Below are positions 1 through 8,272 of a stretch of 36,395 nt of DNA, piece by piece. The translations under genes were made by a program, and so were the position numbers. Positions within the stretch are counted from its first letter, which is position 1, and every line of letters starts with the position of its first letter. The stretch is taken from the NCBI GenBank assembly GCA_904501625.1, contig CAJGBR010000012.1:1-36395 (forward strand), written 5' to 3'. The notes beneath the pieces are model-generated. The model searched no databases and was not told the DNA's origin. It saw only the letters and a list, made by a program, of their open reading frames with translations. This stretch comes from an uncultured Rikenellaceae bacterium (lineage in GTDB: Bacteria; Bacteroidota; Bacteroidia; Bacteroidales; Rikenellaceae).

Positions 1-145
1 TCCACGCCAAAATCATCAGCGTTAGACAAACCATAACGAATGTTATTGTTTGGGCAATTTCAGATGGAATATCCAATCCACAAAGGAAATTTTCGACCAA
101 TTTGATAACCCAAAACTTTTCAACAGAAGAAGTTGCGATAGTCAT
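1..145 (-). CDS. Partial membrane protein (N-terminus only), possibly MscS-like
   Basis: A leftward reading frame opens at ATG 145-143 and stays open for 48 codons to the window edge. It encodes a short polar head (MTIATSSVEK...) followed by a hydrophobic run (about residues 34-48) that looks like a first transmembrane helix. The layout, a short amphipathic start with 'LDIPSE' and then a helix ending LMILAW, resembles the beginning of small MscS-type mechanosensitive channels of Bacteroidota. Too little is visible to be sure. The start is the first ATG after an AT-rich spacer and is divergent from secDF. Call as membrane protein: moderate; MscS: weak guess. Confidence 0.4.
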   Translation of the reverse strand, partial: MTIATSSVEKFWVIKLVENFLCGLDIPSEIAQTITFVMVCLTLMILAW

Positions 146-215
146 TGTTGTAAAAATTTTTTGCTAATATAACCTAAAGTTTTTTAAAAAAGGCGATAAC
201 TATCAAAAAAAAATG

Positions 216-223
216 TATCTTTG
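216..223 (+). promoter_or_regulatory. Bacteroidota -7 box (TATCTTTG) for secDF
   Basis: TATCTTTG matches the TAnnTTTG -7 element used by the Bacteroidota primary sigma factor. No clear -33 TTTG lies 20 bp upstream. It implies a leader of about 110 nt before the secDF ATG, unusually long for this window, holding a 13-codon open frame at 256-297. Confidence 0.65.
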
Positions 224-339
224 CACTCTAAAAAGTGTGCCCGAATCCGAAATTAATGGTCAGTTTAGTGGAGAAGCGGGGCGTAATTTGTTTTTAATTA
301 AGAGATTACAAGATAAATAACATAATAAAGTAAACCAAA

Positions 340-3300
340 ATGCAGAACAAAGGTGCAATTAAATTCCTTGCGATAATTTTAGCTATCGCATGTGCTTATC
401 AGCTTTCGTTCACGTTGGTCACAAAAAACGTCGAAAAGAAAGCACTTCAATATCCGGGTGGCGAACAAGCCTATTTGGATTCGGTTAGAAACTTGCCTGT
501 TTATAACCTCGGATTTATCAAGTTCGATTACCAATACTGCAAAGAACACGAGATCAATCTCGGTCTTGACTTGCGTGGCGGTATGAACGTAATGCTTGAA
601 ATCTATGTAGAAGATCTGATTAAATCACTCTCTAACTACAGCAAAGATCAAGCCTTTAATGCGGCACTGGCCGATGCTAAAAAAGAACAAGACAATAGTA
701 CAAAAGATTACTTGACATTGTTCAGTGAAGCATACGAACGTCAGGCTCCGGAGGGTCGTTTGAGCTATATCTTCGATTTGAGAAAGCTCCAAAACGTATC
801 AGCAACATCTTCAAATAGCGAAATTATCAGTGCATTGAAGAAAGAGTGTGAAGCTGCAGTCGAAAACTCGTTCAACGTGTTGAGCAACCGTATCAACCAC
901 TTGGGCGTAGCTTCACCAAATATCCAACGAATCGAAGGTTCAAACCGTATTATGGTCGAACTGCCAGGTGTTAAAGATCCAGAACGTGTGCGTAAACTCC
1001 TTCAAGGAACAGCGTCATTGGAATTTTGGACTACATATGATAACACCGAATTCTACCCGATTCTCGAAAACATCAATGCTACAGTTAAAGCCGCATTGGC
1101 AGCAACGCAAAATACAACTGAAGAGGTTACAGAAAACGTAGCAGAAAATGCAGATTCATTGCTTCAGGAAATGAGTGAACAAAAAGAAGTCGCAGACCAA
1201 CAAATGATGGAAAGAGATTTCCCATTGTTTACAAAATTGGTTCCGATGGCTTACGGTGGTAACGTAATTCCAGGTTCACCAATCGGTAGTGCTCTGCCTT
1301 CAGATACTGCGATAGTAAACAAGTATCTCTCAATGCCTCAGGTTAAGGCAATCTTGCCTCGCGATGTTAAATTTATGTGGGGATTTAAACCCGAACGTTT
1401 TGATCCACAAGATAAGACTCAGCCCGAAATGTTCCGTCTTTATGCAATCAGAGTGACTACTCCGAATGGAGTTCCTCCGCTGGACGGTCTGGCAGTTGCT
1501 GACGCAAGCGAAGTTTATGACCAAACTCAAGGTGGCTATGCAAGCGTTTCAATGAGAATGACTTCTAAAGGTGCAGAAACTTGGGCTCAAATGACTGCAA
1601 ACAATGTTGACAAATGTATCGCTATCGTAATGGACGGATATGTTTATTCAGCTCCACGCGTTAACGAAAAAATTACAGGTGGTCAGTCTTCAATTACAGG
1701 TAACTTCACAAGTGCTGAGGCTCGTGACTTGGCTAACGTGTTGAAATCAGGTAAATTGCCGGCTCCTGCTCGCATTATCCAAGATACAGTAGTTGGTCCA
1801 TCACTCGGTAAAGAATCTATTGAGGCTGGTATGTCTTCATTTATCTTTGCGTTCGCACTTGTCTTGATTTATATGGCGTACTTCTACAACCGTGCAGGTA
1901 TGATCGCAAATATTGCTTTGTTGGCAAACTTGTTCTTCTTGTTCGGCGTGTTGGCATCAATCAATGCAGTATTGACTCTGCCAGGTATCGCAGGTATCGT
2001 TCTTACAATGGGTATGGCTGTCGATGCTAACGTTATCATCTACGAACGTATCAAAGAAGAGTTGCGTGCAGGTAAGAGTCTTTCTCAATCAATCTCCGAT
2101 GGTTTCGGTAACGCTCTATCTGCCGTTATCGACGGTAACCTTACAACTTTGATCACAGGTATCGCACTGCTCTATGGTAAAGGTCCTGTTCGTGGTTTTG
2201 CTACAACATTGATCATCGGTATCTTGACATCTATGTTTAGTGCAATCTTTATCCCGCGTCTGATTTTCGCTTACCGTGTGGCTAAAGAAAAAGGTATCAA
2301 GTTCTCGAATAAGTTTACTGAAAACTTCTTGTCAAGTGTGAGATTCGATTTCATCGGCAAGAGAAAAATCGCTTATATCGTTAGTTCAACATTGATTCTT
2401 ATTTCATTAGTTTCATTCGCAACTCGCGGTATGCAATTTGGAGTTGACTTCTTGGGCGGTCGTTCTTATGTAGTTAAATTTGACAGAGATTTGACTGCTA
2501 ACGAAGTTCGCGAAGCAATGAGCAAAGTGTTCACTGAAAGTTTTGAAGTAAAACAATTTGGTGATGCTAACCAAATGAGAATCGTTACTCAATACAAATA
2601 TAACGATTTGGGCGAAGGCGTGTCAGCTGAAATCGAAGGTATGTTCTACAAGGCATTGTTGCCATTGTATGAAAATCAAAATTTGACACTCGAAGAATTT
2701 GTTACAGCAGATACAAACCCACTTGGTATTATTAGTTCGGATAAGGTTGGTGCAACTGTTGCTCACGATATGAAGACTCGTTCAATTATCGCGATTATCA
2801 TCAGTCTTATTGCAATCGGTATTTATATCTCAGTGCGATTTGGTCGTTGGCAATGGGCTCTCGGTGGTGTTGCAGCGTTGTCACACGACGCCTTGTTGAC
2901 AATCGGTTTGTTCTCGTTGTTGCACGGATTGCTGCCATTCAGTATGGAAGTTGACCAAACATTCATTGCTGCAATCTTGACAATCATCGGTTACTCAATC
3001 AACAATACCGTAGTTATCTTCGACCGTATTCGTGAGTACAACAAACTCTATCCGAAGCGTAATATGCGTGAAAACATTAACCAAGCTGTAGCTTCGACAT
3101 TGGCTCGTACGGTTAATACATCTTGTTCTACACTTGTTGTATTGTTGGCAATCTTCTTGTTCGGTGGTGAAGTTATTCGCGGATTCGTATTCGCAATTAT
3201 GTACGGTGTTATCATCGGTACATTCTCATCAATTTTCATCGCAGCTTCAATTGCCTACGATATAATGTCTAAGGGATTCAAAAGTACGACTACAAAATAG
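340..3300 (+). CDS. secDF: Protein translocase subunit SecDF (SecD-SecF fusion)
   Basis: An inner-membrane RND-type accessory of the Sec translocon that uses the proton gradient to help pull proteins across the membrane. The 986-residue protein carries both halves. The SecD signature LGLDLRGGMNV is at residues 74-84, followed by a large periplasmic domain and a six-helix block (about 505-660). The SecF signature FGVDFLGGRSY is at 700-710, with a second six-helix block up to the C-terminus. Fusion into one chain is the usual state in Bacteroidales. An acidic, Gln-rich insertion at about residues 265-295 within the SecD periplasmic region looks like a variable linker. The gene is monocistronic: a promoter lies at 216-223 and a strong terminator directly follows the stop. 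Identity is certain from the two signatures and length. Confidence 0.97.
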   Translation: MQNKGAIKFLAIILAIACAYQLSFTLVTKNVEKKALQYPGGEQAYLDSVRNLPVYNLGFIKFDYQYCKEHEINLGLDLRGGMNVMLEIYVEDLIKSLSNYSKDQAFNAALADAKKEQDNSTKDYLTLFSEAYERQAPEGRLSYIFDLRKLQNVSATSSNSEIISALKKECEAAVENSFNVLSNRINHLGVASPNIQRIEGSNRIMVELPGVKDPERVRKLLQGTASLEFWTTYDNTEFYPILENINATVKAALAATQNTTEEVTENVAENADSLLQEMSEQKEVADQQMMERDFPLFTKLVPMAYGGNVIPGSPIGSALPSDTAIVNKYLSMPQVKAILPRDVKFMWGFKPERFDPQDKTQPEMFRLYAIRVTTPNGVPPLDGLAVADASEVYDQTQGGYASVSMRMTSKGAETWAQMTANNVDKCIAIVMDGYVYSAPRVNEKITGGQSSITGNFTSAEARDLANVLKSGKLPAPARIIQDTVVGPSLGKESIEAGMSSFIFAFALVLIYMAYFYNRAGMIANIALLANLFFLFGVLASINAVLTLPGIAGIVLTMGMAVDANVIIYERIKEELRAGKSLSQSISDGFGNALSAVIDGNLTTLITGIALLYGKGPVRGFATTLIIGILTSMFSAIFIPRLIFAYRVAKEKGIKFSNKFTENFLSSVRFDFIGKRKIAYIVSSTLILISLVSFATRGMQFGVDFLGGRSYVVKFDRDLTANEVREAMSKVFTESFEVKQFGDANQMRIVTQYKYNDLGEGVSAEIEGMFYKALLPLYENQNLTLEEFVTADTNPLGIISSDKVGATVAHDMKTRSIIAIIISLIAIGIYISVRFGRWQWALGGVAALSHDALLTIGLFSLLHGLLPFSMEVDQTFIAAILTIIGYSINNTVVIFDRIREYNKLYPKRNMRENINQAVASTLARTVNTSCSTLVVLLAIFLFGGEVIRGFVFAIMYGVIIGTFSSIFIAASIAYDIMSKGFKSTTTK

Positions 3301-3313
3301 TTAATAATAGGTG

Positions 3314-3350
3314 CAAAAAAAGACTCCGAAATTTTCGGAGTCTTTTTTTT
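3314..3350. terminator. Bidirectional terminator between secDF and nfo
   Basis: The 10-bp stem AGACTCCGAA (3321-3330) pairs with TTCGGAGTCT (3334-3343) around an ATT loop. An A-run lies on the left and a T-run on the right, so it can end both secDF (plus) and nfo (minus). The nfo stop codon (3349-3351) sits in the T-run. Confidence 0.9.
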
Positions 3351-4188
3351 ATTTGGCAAGTGAGTAGAGCATTGAGATTTCCTGAGGCCATCGGCTCTCA
3401 TCGGGAGTCTCGAGAATTAACGGAATATTGTCAAACCGTGAATCTTTGGCAATATATTCAAACGGAGTCATTCCCAGTGAACCTTCACCTAACGAGGCGT
3501 GTCTGTCAACTCGGCTGCCAACACCTTTAATAGAGTCGTTCAGGTGCATTCCACGCAGGTAGCCAAATCCAACAATTCGGTCAAATTCTGAGAATGTAAT
3601 CTCACAACCCTCAAGCGTCGATAGATCATAACCTGATGCGTGGGTGTGACAGGTATCAAGACAGACTCCGACACGAGACTTATCCTCAATGCGTTCGATG
3701 ATGTAGGCGAGGTGTTCGAATTTCCAGCCCATATTGGAACCTTGTCCAGCAGTATTCTCGATTACAGCTGTAACTCCTTGAGTCTGAGCCAATGCTAAAT
3801 TTATAGACTCTGCGATACGATCAAGACACTCCTCGTCTGAAATTTTACCTAATGAACTGCCAGGGTGAAAGTTTAACATCTTGAGATTGAGTTGCTGGCA
3901 ACGTCTCATCTCGTCAATAAACGAATTTCTCGATTTTTGAATATCGTCTGTTGGGTTGCCAAGATTAATCAGGTAACTATCGTGTGGTAGAATATGGTCT
4001 GCCGAGAATCCGAATTTGTCGCAGTTATCGATGAACTTTGCAATTGACTGCTCGCTCAGCGGAGCCGAGATCCATTGTCGTTGATTTTTTGTAAATAGGG
4101 CAAATGCTTTTGCTCCTATTGCTTGTGCATTGAGTGGAGCATTTTCAACTCCGCCACTAGCACTGACGTGTGATCCAAGGTATTTCAT
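3349..4188 (-). CDS. nfo: Endonuclease IV (AP endonuclease)
   Basis: Cleaves the DNA backbone 5' of abasic sites in base excision repair, with a three-zinc centre in a TIM barrel. At 279 residues it has the family length. All nine metal ligands known from E. coli Nfo are present at the expected places: H69, H108, E144, D178, H181, H215, D228, H230 and E260. These lie in the motifs NFHPGS, VIENTAGQG, CLDTCHTHASGYD and VDRHASLGEGSLG. The start at 4188 gives the canonical MKYLGSHVSASGG. Its promoter (TATTTTTG on the minus strand, 4209-4216) lies back to back with that of the DUF3078 gene. It ends in the terminator shared with secDF. Confidence 0.96.
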   Translation of the reverse strand: MKYLGSHVSASGGVENAPLNAQAIGAKAFALFTKNQRQWISAPLSEQSIAKFIDNCDKFGFSADHILPHDSYLINLGNPTDDIQKSRNSFIDEMRRCQQLNLKMLNFHPGSSLGKISDEECLDRIAESINLALAQTQGVTAVIENTAGQGSNMGWKFEHLAYIIERIEDKSRVGVCLDTCHTHASGYDLSTLEGCEITFSEFDRIVGFGYLRGMHLNDSIKGVGSRVDRHASLGEGSLGMTPFEYIAKDSRFDNIPLILETPDESRWPQEISMLYSLAK

Positions 4189-4208
4189 ATAAATGTTTTT
4201 ATTTTCGA

Positions 4209-4216
4209 CAAAAATA
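4209..4216 (-). promoter_or_regulatory. -7 box (TATTTTTG) for nfo
   Basis: On the minus strand the sequence reads TATTTTTG, a TAnnTTTG match about 20 nt upstream of the nfo ATG. It is separated by only 2 bp from the oppositely oriented box at 4219-4226. Confidence 0.6.
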
Positions 4217-4218
4217 GT

Positions 4219-4226
4219 TAAATTTG
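4219..4226 (+). promoter_or_regulatory. -7 box (TAAATTTG) for the DUF3078 gene
   Basis: TAAATTTG matches TAnnTTTG, 25 nt upstream of ATG 4252. The ATG at 4242 lies too close to the predicted transcription start and is in another frame. Confidence 0.6.
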
Positions 4227-4251
4227 CGTAATATCTTAAATATGACTTGCA

Positions 4252-5217
4252 ATGAAATTCTTTAAAGTTACACTTTTTTCTTTATTTTTATGTCTGACAG
4301 TAGATTCGATGGCACAATACAGACAATATATTCCATCTGATCAGCAGCCTCAAGCCATAGCTGAAGATAGCTTGTTGATCAAACAAAAAATGTTGGAACG
4401 AGAAGAACGTCGTAAACAATTGAGAGAACGTAACATTGTCAATGGAGGTGTCTCTTTTATCATAACTCAGGCTGGATTTGATAATTGGGCAAAGGGTGGT
4501 GAAAATTCTTTTACTGGGAAATTGGCTATTGATTTTTCCTATACGCACAAGATTGACCGTTTTACAATGGATACCAAACTTAATGCACGTTATGGTATGA
4601 ATGTCATTGACGGCGAAATGTTTAAGAATGAAGATAAATTTACCCTGAATAATCAAGCATCTTGGAGTATCTCGAACCGATGGTCATATTCAGGAATCTT
4701 TAACATAAGAAGCCAATTTACAAAAGGTTATGCTTCGCGAGATGACAAGACAATCAAATCGAATTTTATGTCGCCGGGTCATATAGATATAGCATTGGGT
4801 TTTAAGCTCAAAGGTCCAAAATCGCCATTAACCCTGACCATATCTCCAATTACGGGCAGCATAACAACGATGATGTACAAACCACTGAAAGAGTTGGGCG
4901 GAAACGGTGTTGATCCGGGACATACTACAGACTCGAAACTCGGCAGTTCTATGCAGATGGATTTTGTACAGAATATGTTTAAGAATAAAGTTATTTGTAA
5001 ATCATATTTTTATGCATTCTACAACTACTCGATTCCTGCCAATATGCGGTGGACAAGTTCAATAGAAATTCTTGCAACCAATCTGATTACAACTACCCTC
5101 TATTGTGATATAATATATGACGAGAGTATCAAGACTCCGAGAGAAAGTTCGAGTCTGCAATTGAACTACACTTTTGGATTGACCCTGACTAAGAAATTCT
5201 CAAATCAGAAAAAATAG
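4252..5217 (+). CDS. DUF3078 outer-membrane beta-barrel protein
   Basis: A 321-residue exported protein. It begins with a signal peptide (about residues 1-21, cleavage after SMA in DSMAQYRQY) and a charged helix-like segment (EREERRKQLRERN, about 50-60). The DUF3078 hallmark QAGFDNWAKGGENSF follows, and then alternating amphipathic strands typical of a small outer-membrane barrel, ending in an aromatic/hydrophobic strand (LNYTFGLTLTKKF). The function of the family is unknown; it is common in Bacteroidota. It is monocistronic, with a promoter at 4219-4226. Its 3' end faces the ABC exporter gene across 21 bp without an obvious strong terminator. I am confident of the family, not of any substrate. 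Confidence 0.88.
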   Translation: MKFFKVTLFSLFLCLTVDSMAQYRQYIPSDQQPQAIAEDSLLIKQKMLEREERRKQLRERNIVNGGVSFIITQAGFDNWAKGGENSFTGKLAIDFSYTHKIDRFTMDTKLNARYGMNVIDGEMFKNEDKFTLNNQASWSISNRWSYSGIFNIRSQFTKGYASRDDKTIKSNFMSPGHIDIALGFKLKGPKSPLTLTISPITGSITTMMYKPLKELGGNGVDPGHTTDSKLGSSMQMDFVQNMFKNKVICKSYFYAFYNYSIPANMRWTSSIEILATNLITTTLYCDIIYDESIKTPRESSSLQLNYTFGLTLTKKFSNQKK

Positions 5218-5238
5218 TCTCTAATTGAATCGGTTCGA

Positions 5239-7068
5239 CTAGTCGAGTTGTTGCATCGAAATTAGTTTGCTGTATACGCCATCTTTTTCCATCAACTCTG
5301 AGTGGGTGCCTTGTTCGATTATTCGTCCGTGATCCAGAACGATAATCTTGTCTGCGTGTTGAATTGTACTCAATCTGTGGGCAATTACAAGAGATGTTCT
5401 GCCCTTAAGCAGATTTGACAGTGCCTCTTGAACGAGTTTTTCCGATTCGGTATCCAGTGCCGAGGTTGCTTCATCCAGAATCAGAATATTTGGATTTTTA
5501 AGGACTGCACGTGCAATGCTAAGTCGTTGACACTGACCGCCTGAAAGTTTCATACCTCTATCGCCTATATTGGTTTTGAATCCGTTTTCAGTCTCCTGAA
5601 TGAATGTGAATGCATTGGCGATCTTTGCTGCATTTTCGATTTCGTTCTGAGTTGCATCGAGTTTGCCCAAACGTATATTCTGCTCGATTGAGTCGTTGAA
5701 CAACACTATATCCTGAGTCACCAAGCCGATGTTTTCGCGGAGTGAGTGCAGAGTATAATCACGAATGTCTACTCCGTCAATCAGAATCTGTCCGCCTTTG
5801 ACGTCATAAAAACGGGGAATCAAATTGGCAATAGTAGACTTACCCCCTCCGGATGCTCCGACAAGTGCAACTGTCTGTCCTTTTTTGACTTTGAACGAAA
5901 TGTTGTCAATCACAGGCTTATTGCTTGTGTAGTGGAACGATACATTGCGGAATTCGATTTCATTTTTGAACTCATCAAGAGTTTTAGCATTCTCTTTTTC
6001 GGGAATTTCGTCATTGGTATCATAGAGCTCAAACACTCGGTCTGCCGCAGCTAGCCCCTGGTGAATTGTACTGAATGCATCAGCGATTGCTCGAACAGGA
6101 CGAGTCAATTGTGAGAATGCAGCTACATAAGCCAGAAAAGCACTTGCTTCGATTTCTCCGTCGAGAACCATATTGCCACCATAGACCATAATTACGGCAA
6201 CGATGCTGATGCTCATAAATTCAGATGCAGGAGACGCCAACTGTTGACGGCGAGCCATTGCTCGAGATGCCTTTGAGTAAGAGCCATTAATGGTTGCAAA
6301 CTTGTCAATGATATACCCTAAAATATTGTAACTCTTGATTACTTTTACGCCTGTGACAGATTCATCAATACAGCTAACCATCTGTCCGAAATCTTCTTGA
6401 GTTTTGCGGGCAACCTGTTTGAGTCGTTTTACGATTTTTGAAATAACAAGAGCAGCGACTGGCAGTACCAAAAGTGTGAACAATGTCAGATGAACCGAAA
6501 TGCTCATCAACATTACGAAATAACCTATGATAAGGAATGGTTCTCTGAAGACTACCTGTAGGGTATTTGTGATGCAGAATTGTACTACCTGAATGTCTGA
6601 TGTGATTTTTGAGATGATATCACCTTTACGTTCGTTTGTGAAGAATCCTACGTGCAGAGCCATAATCTGGTTGAACAGAGCATTGCGAAGATTCTGAAGT
6701 GTGTGGATTCTAAAGTTTTCCATCGTACGTTGAGCAAAGTAACGGCTGATGTTGCTCATAAAGAATGACAATACGAGGAACAAACTGAGCAGTACCAATA
6801 CCTGCATAACAGAATATTCAGGACCATAAACCAAGTAGAGCAGATAATTTACCCATTGGTCGAGACTCTCTGTACTGAATTCCAAGGCAGGTGGAGTAGT
6901 CACAGCTTCAACAGCCTTGTCTTTAACGAACAAGGTGTCCAAAATCGGAATCAGCATTACGAAATTGAACGTGTTGAAAATTGTGTGAATGAGTACAGAA
7001 AAGAAATATGGGATAGCAAATTTGCTTATTGGACGCGAGAATTGAAATAGACGAAAGTATGTTTTCAT
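5239..7068 (-). CDS. MsbA-type ABC exporter (permease + ATPase)
   Basis: A 609-residue half-transporter that would act as a homodimer in the inner membrane, with an N-terminal six-helix domain (about 1-330) and a C-terminal nucleotide-binding domain. The ATPase motifs are intact: Walker A GASGGGKST (404-412), signature LSGGQ (508-512, followed by Cys where Arg is commoner), Walker B ILILDE (528-533) and the H-loop His564 (VIAHRLST). The family exports lipids such as lipid A core, or other hydrophobic compounds. The close match to MsbA-like exporters and the absence of partner genes make a lipid flippase role plausible but unproven. It is transcribed alone from a divergent promoter (7127-7134) opposite trpS. 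The start at 7068 gives a short amphipathic head (MKTYFRLFQFSRP) usual for the family. Confidence 0.9.
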   Translation of the reverse strand: MKTYFRLFQFSRPISKFAIPYFFSVLIHTIFNTFNFVMLIPILDTLFVKDKAVEAVTTPPALEFSTESLDQWVNYLLYLVYGPEYSVMQVLVLLSLFLVLSFFMSNISRYFAQRTMENFRIHTLQNLRNALFNQIMALHVGFFTNERKGDIISKITSDIQVVQFCITNTLQVVFREPFLIIGYFVMLMSISVHLTLFTLLVLPVAALVISKIVKRLKQVARKTQEDFGQMVSCIDESVTGVKVIKSYNILGYIIDKFATINGSYSKASRAMARRQQLASPASEFMSISIVAVIMVYGGNMVLDGEIEASAFLAYVAAFSQLTRPVRAIADAFSTIHQGLAAADRVFELYDTNDEIPEKENAKTLDEFKNEIEFRNVSFHYTSNKPVIDNISFKVKKGQTVALVGASGGGKSTIANLIPRFYDVKGGQILIDGVDIRDYTLHSLRENIGLVTQDIVLFNDSIEQNIRLGKLDATQNEIENAAKIANAFTFIQETENGFKTNIGDRGMKLSGGQCQRLSIARAVLKNPNILILDEATSALDTESEKLVQEALSNLLKGRTSLVIAHRLSTIQHADKIIVLDHGRIIEQGTHSELMEKDGVYSKLISMQQLD

Positions 7069-7126
7069 TGAAAATAACTCTAAAAATGTATACTTAACCT
7101 CGGCTACTGCTAAGGCAACTTTGCGA

Positions 7127-7134
7127 CAAAGTTA
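7127..7134 (-). promoter_or_regulatory. -7 box (TAACTTTG) for the ABC exporter
   Basis: Minus-strand TAACTTTG, a TAnnTTTG match giving a leader of about 50 nt. It overlaps the right arm of a 7-bp inverted repeat AACTTTG-CGA-CAAAGTT (7117-7133). Confidence 0.6.
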
Positions 7135-7176
7135 ATATTTTTTTGTTAATAATTAGAGCCTCTCGAACAAAAATGT

Positions 7177-7184
7177 TAACTTTG
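7177..7184 (+). promoter_or_regulatory. -7 box (TAACTTTG) for trpS
   Basis: TAACTTTG ends 11 nt before ATG 7196 and 26 nt before ATG 7211. This spacing favours 7211 as the real trpS start, since 7196 would leave almost no leader. Confidence 0.65.
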
Positions 7185-7210
7185 CAGATTATTAGATGAA
7201 TACTACGTAT

Positions 7211-8200
7211 ATGGAAACAGTTGTAAGCGGCATTCGTTCAACGGGAAATCTCCACTTGGGAAACTATTTCGGAGCTTTGCGAAACTTTATAAAGATGCAA
7301 CAGAATAATCGTTGTTTCTTTTTCATTGCAGACTATCACTCACTGACTACCCACCCAGATCCGTCAGTGTTGCACGATAATGTCAGAAGTATTCTGACTC
7401 AGTATCTGGCGGCGGGGCTCGATCCTGAACAGTCGACAATCTATGTACAGAGTGATGTGCCTGAAGTGGCAGAACTCTATTTGCTATTGAATATGCAGGC
7501 CTATATCGGCGAGTTGGGTAAGACTGCATCATTCAAGGATAAGGCACGTAAAAATCCTGATAATGTTAATGCAGGGTTATTGACATATCCGGTGCTGATG
7601 GCAGCAGACATCTTGCTGCATAAAGCAGACAAGGTGCCCGTCGGTAAGGATCAGGAGCAGCACCTCGAAATGACACGTCTGTATGCTCGCAGATTCAATA
7701 ACAGATACGGAATCGAATTTTTCCCTGAGAGTCAGCCATATAATTTCGGGTCGGAATTGATTAAGGTCCCAGGACTCGATGGTTCAGGTAAGATGGGTAA
7801 AAGCGAGGGTAACGGTATATATCTTACGGACGAAGATTCGGTAATCAGAAAAAAAGTGATGAAAGCGGTGACAGATTCGGGTCCGACTGAACCAAATTCA
7901 CCAATGTGTGATGGAGTGAAAAATATATTCACGCTGATGGATATTGTGTCACAACCTGACACTGTTCAGTATTTTAAGGATAAGTATAACGATTGTTCGA
8001 TTCGTTACGGAGATTTGAAGAAACAGTTGGCTGAGGATATTATTTCGGCTGTAGCTCCGATCAGACAGCGTATTGCCGAAATCTCAGGGGATGAACACTA
8101 TCTGCAACTTGTCACACGTCGTGGAGCAGAACAGGCCCGTGAAAGTGCTGTTAAAACTGTTGCAGAGGTCCGTCAGATAATGGGAATAAAATCATTCTGA
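7211..8200 (+). CDS. trpS: Tryptophanyl-tRNA synthetase
   Basis: A class Ic aminoacyl-tRNA synthetase that charges tRNA-Trp. With the start at 7211 the protein has 329 residues, close to the family's usual length. It shows the HIGH-type motif TGNLHLGN (11-18) and the KMSKS-type loop KMGKS (194-198). An in-frame ATG at 7196 would add MNTTY. I prefer 7211 because relatives begin METVVSGIR and the -7 box lies only 11 nt before 7196. It is monocistronic, ending in the hairpin terminator at 8218-8251. Identity is secure; only the start is in doubt. Confidence 0.95.
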   Translation: METVVSGIRSTGNLHLGNYFGALRNFIKMQQNNRCFFFIADYHSLTTHPDPSVLHDNVRSILTQYLAAGLDPEQSTIYVQSDVPEVAELYLLLNMQAYIGELGKTASFKDKARKNPDNVNAGLLTYPVLMAADILLHKADKVPVGKDQEQHLEMTRLYARRFNNRYGIEFFPESQPYNFGSELIKVPGLDGSGKMGKSEGNGIYLTDEDSVIRKKVMKAVTDSGPTEPNSPMCDGVKNIFTLMDIVSQPDTVQYFKDKYNDCSIRYGDLKKQLAEDIISAVAPIRQRIAEISGDEHYLQLVTRRGAEQARESAVKTVAEVRQIMGIKSF

Positions 8201-8217
8201 TATTTTTTGATTTAATT

Positions 8218-8251
8218 AAATAGGGAGCACCAGCAGGAGTGCTCCTTATTT
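8218..8251. terminator. Bidirectional terminator between trpS and the outer-membrane barrel gene
   Basis: A 13-bp stem, AAATAGGGAGCAC (8218-8230) against GTGCTCCTTATTT (8239-8251), has one G-U pair and an 8-nt loop. AT-rich outer pairs give a terminator in both directions, so it serves trpS and the convergent gene ending at 8273. Confidence 0.75.
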
Positions 8252-8272
8252 GCGTTATTAAGTAAAGTTGTG

